Positions 61,174 through 64,000 of a DNA stretch of 64,000 nucleotides are shown one piece after another. Under the pieces are notes generated by a model. The model saw only the letters and a program-made list of their open reading frames with translations. It ran no database searches and had not been told where the DNA came from. Origin of the DNA: Acidobacteriaceae bacterium. Its GTDB lineage: Bacteria > Acidobacteriota > Terriglobia > Terriglobales > Acidobacteriaceae. The stretch covers positions 248,001 through 312,000 of the forward strand of contig JAOAPN010000013.1 in assembly GCA_025462885.1 (NCBI GenBank). The letters are read 5' to 3'. Numbering within the stretch: the first letter of the stretch is position 1; each line of letters opens with the position of its first letter. The translations under genes were made by a program, and so were the position numbers.

Positions 61174-62625
61174 TTACGCCATCGGCTGATCTGACGGGCT
61201 CGCGGCCTTTCTCCTAAGCGCTGAGCGTAGCAGAGGACTTACTTGCCATGCCCAGGGCAGGGCAGCACAAAGAACGAGGAACTCGGCACCCATTCTGACT
61301 GAGACCACACGTGACGGGGAAAGAAAGACGGCTAATAAAACCAGCGCACCTCCAGGGATGGCACGATGCCAACCTGGAGTTTTGCCTGCTACCAGGAAGA
61401 GAAGCAAGGCATCCACGGTGACGCGAAGTGTCCATGCCCAGGCAGCACCAATAAGGCCAAAGAAGTGCAGTCCAGCCCAAAGCACGCCGAGAAAGGGGAT
61501 GAGCTCGATCGCGTGGAATTTTGCAGTGAGGTCGGGACGGTCCATGGCCTGCAGCTGCTCAAATGGAATGATCGCCAATCCATTGATCCAGATGCCCAGC
61601 AGAAGAATGACTCCAATCGGAGCAGCATGCTGTGCGAAACTCTCTCCAACCCAGAAGCGCATGAAGACAGGCAGGGCTGCGGCTGCCACCACGAAGAGTG
61701 GCGTCATAACAGCGCTTAAAGCCACGACGGCTTCCGTGGCCATGCGTTCGCTCTCCTGCGAGTTGCTGCGGGCAAGTTTAGGGAAGAGGCTGGTTGCAAA
61801 AGCTCCTGGAAGGATTGAGAAGCGGCTTATCAGATTAAAAGGAACCGTATAAAAAGCGACAGCTTCCGCGCTGATAATAGTACCGATCAACATGCGGTCC
61901 AAAGAGGCGAGTATGGGGTTGATCAGATTAGAGATCATAACCCAGCCGCCGTAGATAAATAGAAGTCGAAGACGTGAACGACTGAACCTCCCCCCGACCC
62001 CAAGAGGCAAGAGACGATGTAGAACAGCGAAGGAGGGAATGGTCCCAAGCGTCCGTGTAATGAGCACAGCACAAATCAACACGGTCAGGTTTGGGCCATA
62101 CCAATAAGCCACAAGCAATGGCGCCAGCTGTGTCGCAATCGCATTGAGGCTATAAATCGTATTGTAGGCAGCGAAACCGTCGCGGGCTTGTAAGGCGCCC
62201 CCTAGAACTCCGGTGACGATGGAGATGGGGACGGAAGCGGCAAGCCAGGGAAGACTGGCGATAACCTCACCCCGCATCGACTCGGGCATTTTAAAGGCGG
62301 AGAGGAAAAATGGTTTCGCAGCGAAGTATAGAACTATACCGCCCACCAGGCCGAATAAAAGGTTCACGGCCAACGCCGTCCAGAAGACGCTTTCTCTTTC
62401 CTTCTCCTGTCCTGGATTACTGAGTCGCGCGATGTGAAAGAGCGCAGCACGTGTAATGCCCGGGTCAAACATGCCAAAGTAGCCCAAAAATAACCAAACA
62501 ATGGCCAGTATGCCATAACGTGCGTCCCCGATGAGGCGGAGATAAATGGGGACGGCGACCACCCCTACCAATATCGGGATAATCGAACCCCCCAGATTGT
62601 ATAGAGTATGCCGACGTACACCCAT
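61174..62625 (-). CDS. Oligosaccharide flippase (Wzx/RfbX type)
   Basis: 483 residues from ATG 62625 (GGGGTGG upstream; a GTG at 62649 is an alternative). About 12-14 helices in the MOP/MATE-like arrangement: LYNLGGSIIPILVGVVAVPIYLRLIG (quoted in part: LYNLGGSIIPILVG), GALQARDGFAAYNTIYSL, RLLFIYGGWVMISNLINPI and SLDRMLIGTIISAEAVAFYT. Translocates lipid-linked repeat units to the periplasmic side for Wzy. Completes the Wzx/Wzy/Wzz set of the locus. Confidence 0.88.
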   Translation of the reverse strand: MGVRRHTLYNLGGSIIPILVGVVAVPIYLRLIGDARYGILAIVWLFLGYFGMFDPGITRAALFHIARLSNPGQEKERESVFWTALAVNLLFGLVGGIVLYFAAKPFFLSAFKMPESMRGEVIASLPWLAASVPISIVTGVLGGALQARDGFAAYNTIYSLNAIATQLAPLLVAYWYGPNLTVLICAVLITRTLGTIPSFAVLHRLLPLGVGGRFSRSRLRLLFIYGGWVMISNLINPILASLDRMLIGTIISAEAVAFYTVPFNLISRFSILPGAFATSLFPKLARSNSQESERMATEAVVALSAVMTPLFVVAAAALPVFMRFWVGESFAQHAAPIGVILLLGIWINGLAIIPFEQLQAMDRPDLTAKFHAIELIPFLGVLWAGLHFFGLIGAAWAWTLRVTVDALLLFLVAGKTPGWHRAIPGGALVLLAVFLSPSRVVSVRMGAEFLVLCAALPWAWQVSPLLRSALRRKAASPSDQPMA

Positions 62626-63205
62626 TAAGCAGCCACCCCGTGTGGACACGCAAAATCGGGGGCAAGAGCAACCTGAAAAAATCGAGGGAAGGAACTTTCA
62701 AAAAACCGATACAGGCAGATTGTGATGGAATGAGCGATCTTCAGAAACCTTTATGATCTACCCGTGCCGACACTTTCTTCGGCAACGGTCGAGAGTCCTT
62801 CAAATTATATATGACGCTATTATTCCCTTAATAAGGTCCGCGCAGCCTTACAGTCAGGACAGTAACATCGAGCGCAAAGAGACCTTCGGAATGGTCGATA
62901 AAAATTCCTCCATCATCGACACCTGACAACCTCTCGCCTTCGATCATGGGAGTAAGTTTATCCCGATCAACGCAGCCTCGGGTATCCTGCCCGAGGCCCT
63001 AGGCAGTATCGTCATATAGATTACATGCAAGTGATTGATAAATAGAGAAATTGTCATCTGAGCGTAGCCTCGCGCAGCTTTATCGCGTGAGGCGGAGTCG
63101 AAGGACCTGCAGTTAGCTCGTGATGCCAATATTTTCTCCGCTGTTTCCGCCCATTCGATCCGTCTCGCCTCGTTTCTATATGTCGATACCTAGGCTCTCA
63201 CCGTG
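62626..63205. other. Gap of about 580 bp with no intact gene
   Basis: Low-GC sequence with no supported frame or RNA. Holds a short inverted word (GTATCCTGCCCGAGG around 62979-62995) and a GCAGGTCCTTCG-type repeat on the minus strand at 63046-63112. Confidence 0.5.
63046..63112. repeat. Inverted GCAGGTCCTTCG-family repeat with internal hairpin
   Basis: Minus strand: GCAGGTCCTTCGACTCCGCC, then a GC-rich fold (CTCACGCGATAAAGCTGCGCGAG) and TACGCTCAGATGACAATTTC. Same outer words as 18970-19003 and 33810-33845 but with an extra central segment. Confidence 0.5.
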
Positions 63206-63516
63206 TTAGAGCTTGGCCATGTTCTTTAGGCGCTCAATAATGATCGATACCCTGAGTTGGCTGATCGCGTCGCCCGGGACATCTCTTGGCAATGCGTCTA
63301 GAAGCTGCTCGTTCCATAAAAGCTTCTGGTTGCTTCCCCCAGATATTTACGGAGATCAGCCGGGGCTCCGGCAAGCTCTTCGAGCAATTGCTCTCTCCCT
63401 TCGACAACCGCGATGAAGTCTTCCAGGTCGTGGCTCATACCGTAGTCGTTCTCGCCACGATCGTACAATGCTTCCATTTTCGTCCCAAGAAACAAAACGA
63501 AGGGAGTCATGAGCAT
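63206..63516 (-). pseudogene. Nucleotidyltransferase-type protein remnant, truncated and frameshifted
   Basis: The frame starting at 63516 reads FLGTKMEALYDRGENDYGMS then HDLEDFIAVVEGREQLLEELAG, the C-terminal half of small nucleotidyltransferase-like (AbiEii-type as I remember) proteins. Near 63300 a frameshift separates LRKYLGEATRSFYGT from EQLLDALPRDVPGDAISQLR and VSIIIERLKNMAKL, which continues in another frame to a TAA at 63206-63208. The N-terminal catalytic half is absent. Relic of an island gene beside tRNA-Pro. Confidence 0.6.
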
Positions 63517-63703
63517 TCTCTTTCAACATGCAATGCTTGGAACGTACGCAAAGTCAGTGACAGCAGACAAGCGAATTGCCCAAGGCACCATTGACGCACT
63601 GTTTATCGGAAAGGGGGATGTAGCGTCCGAAAGTTCGATAGCCGTGTAGAGAAGCTATTGGACCTTTGTGGACCTTCACTTGGACCCACTTCAAGATTTT
63701 ATT

Positions 63704-63731
63704 GCTGTAACTGATTGAAAATAATGGTCGG
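63704..63731. repeat. att-like repeat, right copy overlapping the tRNA-Pro 3' end
   Basis: GCTGTAACTGATTGAAAA then TAATGGTCGG spans the junction of the tRNA-Pro 3' end (its CCA complement is TGG at 63725-63727) and the flanking DNA. Best partner is 51276-51304. Confidence 0.5.
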
Positions 63732-63801
63732 GACGACAAGATTCGAACTTGCGACCTCACCCACCCCAAGGGTGCGCTCTACCAGGCTGAGCCACGTCCC
63801 G
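63725..63801 (-). tRNA. tRNA-Pro (anticodon GGG)
   Basis: Cloverleaf on the minus strand, 77 nt including encoded CCA. Acceptor CGGGACG pairs with CGTCCCG; D arm GCTC/GAGC; anticodon stem CACCC/GGGTG with loop TTGGGGT, giving anticodon GGG; T arm GCAAG/CTTGT with TTCGAAT. Reads CCC and CCU proline codons. Its 3' end borders the att-like repeat and the degraded gene region. Confidence 0.95.
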
Positions 63802-63914
63802 ACTGTCTTACATCCGTCGACCCGGGCGGGGGACGGAGGGGTTATGCTGCATCTCCAAGTGTACACGAGGGCCGCCCCATCCGGCAGACCCGCGTCACAA
63901 TCCTTGCCGCCACT

Positions 63915-64000
63915 CTAGGTCGTGGGAGCCACGAATTCCTTCGGCAATGCACCGCCCTCGCCGAAGAAGAACTCGTTCATCTGCTCGACCAGGAAGTCCT
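63915..64000 (-). CDS. C-terminal end of an unrecognised protein (truncated by window edge)
   Basis: Minus-strand frame ending at TAG 63915-63917: DFLVEQMNEFFFGEGGALPK then EFVAPTT. Reads like a real, GC-rich acidic C-terminus, but too little is present to name the protein. Partial. Confidence 0.55.
   Translation of the reverse strand, partial: DFLVEQMNEFFFGEGGALPKEFVAPTT

Noticed and set aside
52187..62625. Locus considered as a secondary-metabolite cluster
   Set aside because: Only polysaccharide assembly genes (Wzz/Wzy/Wzx-like, glycosyltransferases) with an oxygenase and a methyltransferase; no NRPS, PKS or terpene signature.

Overview
The window reads as ordinary chromosome from a high-GC soil bacterium of the Acidobacteriota (class Terriglobia, Granulicella/Edaphobacter/Terriglobus type). 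The support comes from the gene content: a secreted VWFA protein of the acidobacterial type, a PEP-CTERM protein, many exported glycoside hydrolases and Gfo/Idh/MocA oxidoreductases, small PadR-free regulator/target pairs, and LpxA/FabZ showing a Gram-negative outer membrane. No rRNA, CRISPR array, prophage or intact transposase was found. Species assignment is inference from gene style only.

Layout. 0.1-9.7 kb: zinc-ribbon coiled-coil protein, 5'-nucleotidase, LysR/GNAT divergent pair, a polytopic membrane protein, a YcbB-type L,D-transpeptidase lipoprotein, a frameshifted YdeI-like gene, and a Met/His-rich pair that looks copper related. 9.9-13.1 kb: a TetR regulator divergent from an Old Yellow Enzyme and followed by an MFS transporter; both target upstream regions share a 12-bp motif. 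13.3-28 kb: cupin, Tat-exported glycosidase, MutY, M28 peptidase with an unusual internal insert, CgeB-like glycosyltransferase, PEP-CTERM protein, aldo/keto reductase, GH35 beta-galactosidase, amidohydrolase, and a histidine kinase with a cyclic-nucleotide-binding-like input domain. 28-32 kb: cysK-fabZ-lpxA followed by an exported Gfo/Idh protein, all on the minus strand. 32-50 kb: LysR/lipocalin pair, a two-gene operon of a 1049-residue exported protein of unknown function plus the VWFA protein, two more Gfo/Idh proteins, SDRs, an MBL hydrolase, a multicopper oxidase/outer-membrane pair, and tyrS.

51-63.7 kb is different in character: lower GC, genes on both strands, and an exopolysaccharide/O-antigen style locus (Wzz-like chain-length protein, Wzy-like polymerase, Wzx-like flippase, a double-domain glycosyltransferase, two overlapping GT2 genes, another glycosyltransferase-like protein, a 2OG-Fe(II) oxygenase and a SAM methyltransferase). 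It is bracketed by gene debris: an IS481-type transposase N-terminus, an AAA ATPase fragment and a replication-protein-like C-terminus on the left, and a frameshifted nucleotidyltransferase-type remnant beside an intact tRNA-Pro(GGG) on the right. A roughly 28-bp imperfect repeat of the tRNA 3' border occurs in the left debris, so I propose the locus arrived as, or was remodelled by, an integrative element.

The most interesting leads are the island model for 51.3-63.8 kb, the uncharacterised 1049-aa/VWFA operon, the shared TetR-linked motif, the insert in the M28 peptidase and the two copper-type loci. I found no clearly novel defence or biosynthetic system. Several families of short intergenic repeats (AGTTCTCAGGTGTC type, GCAGGTCCTTCG type, ATGGGGCACCCGG type) are scattered through the gaps.
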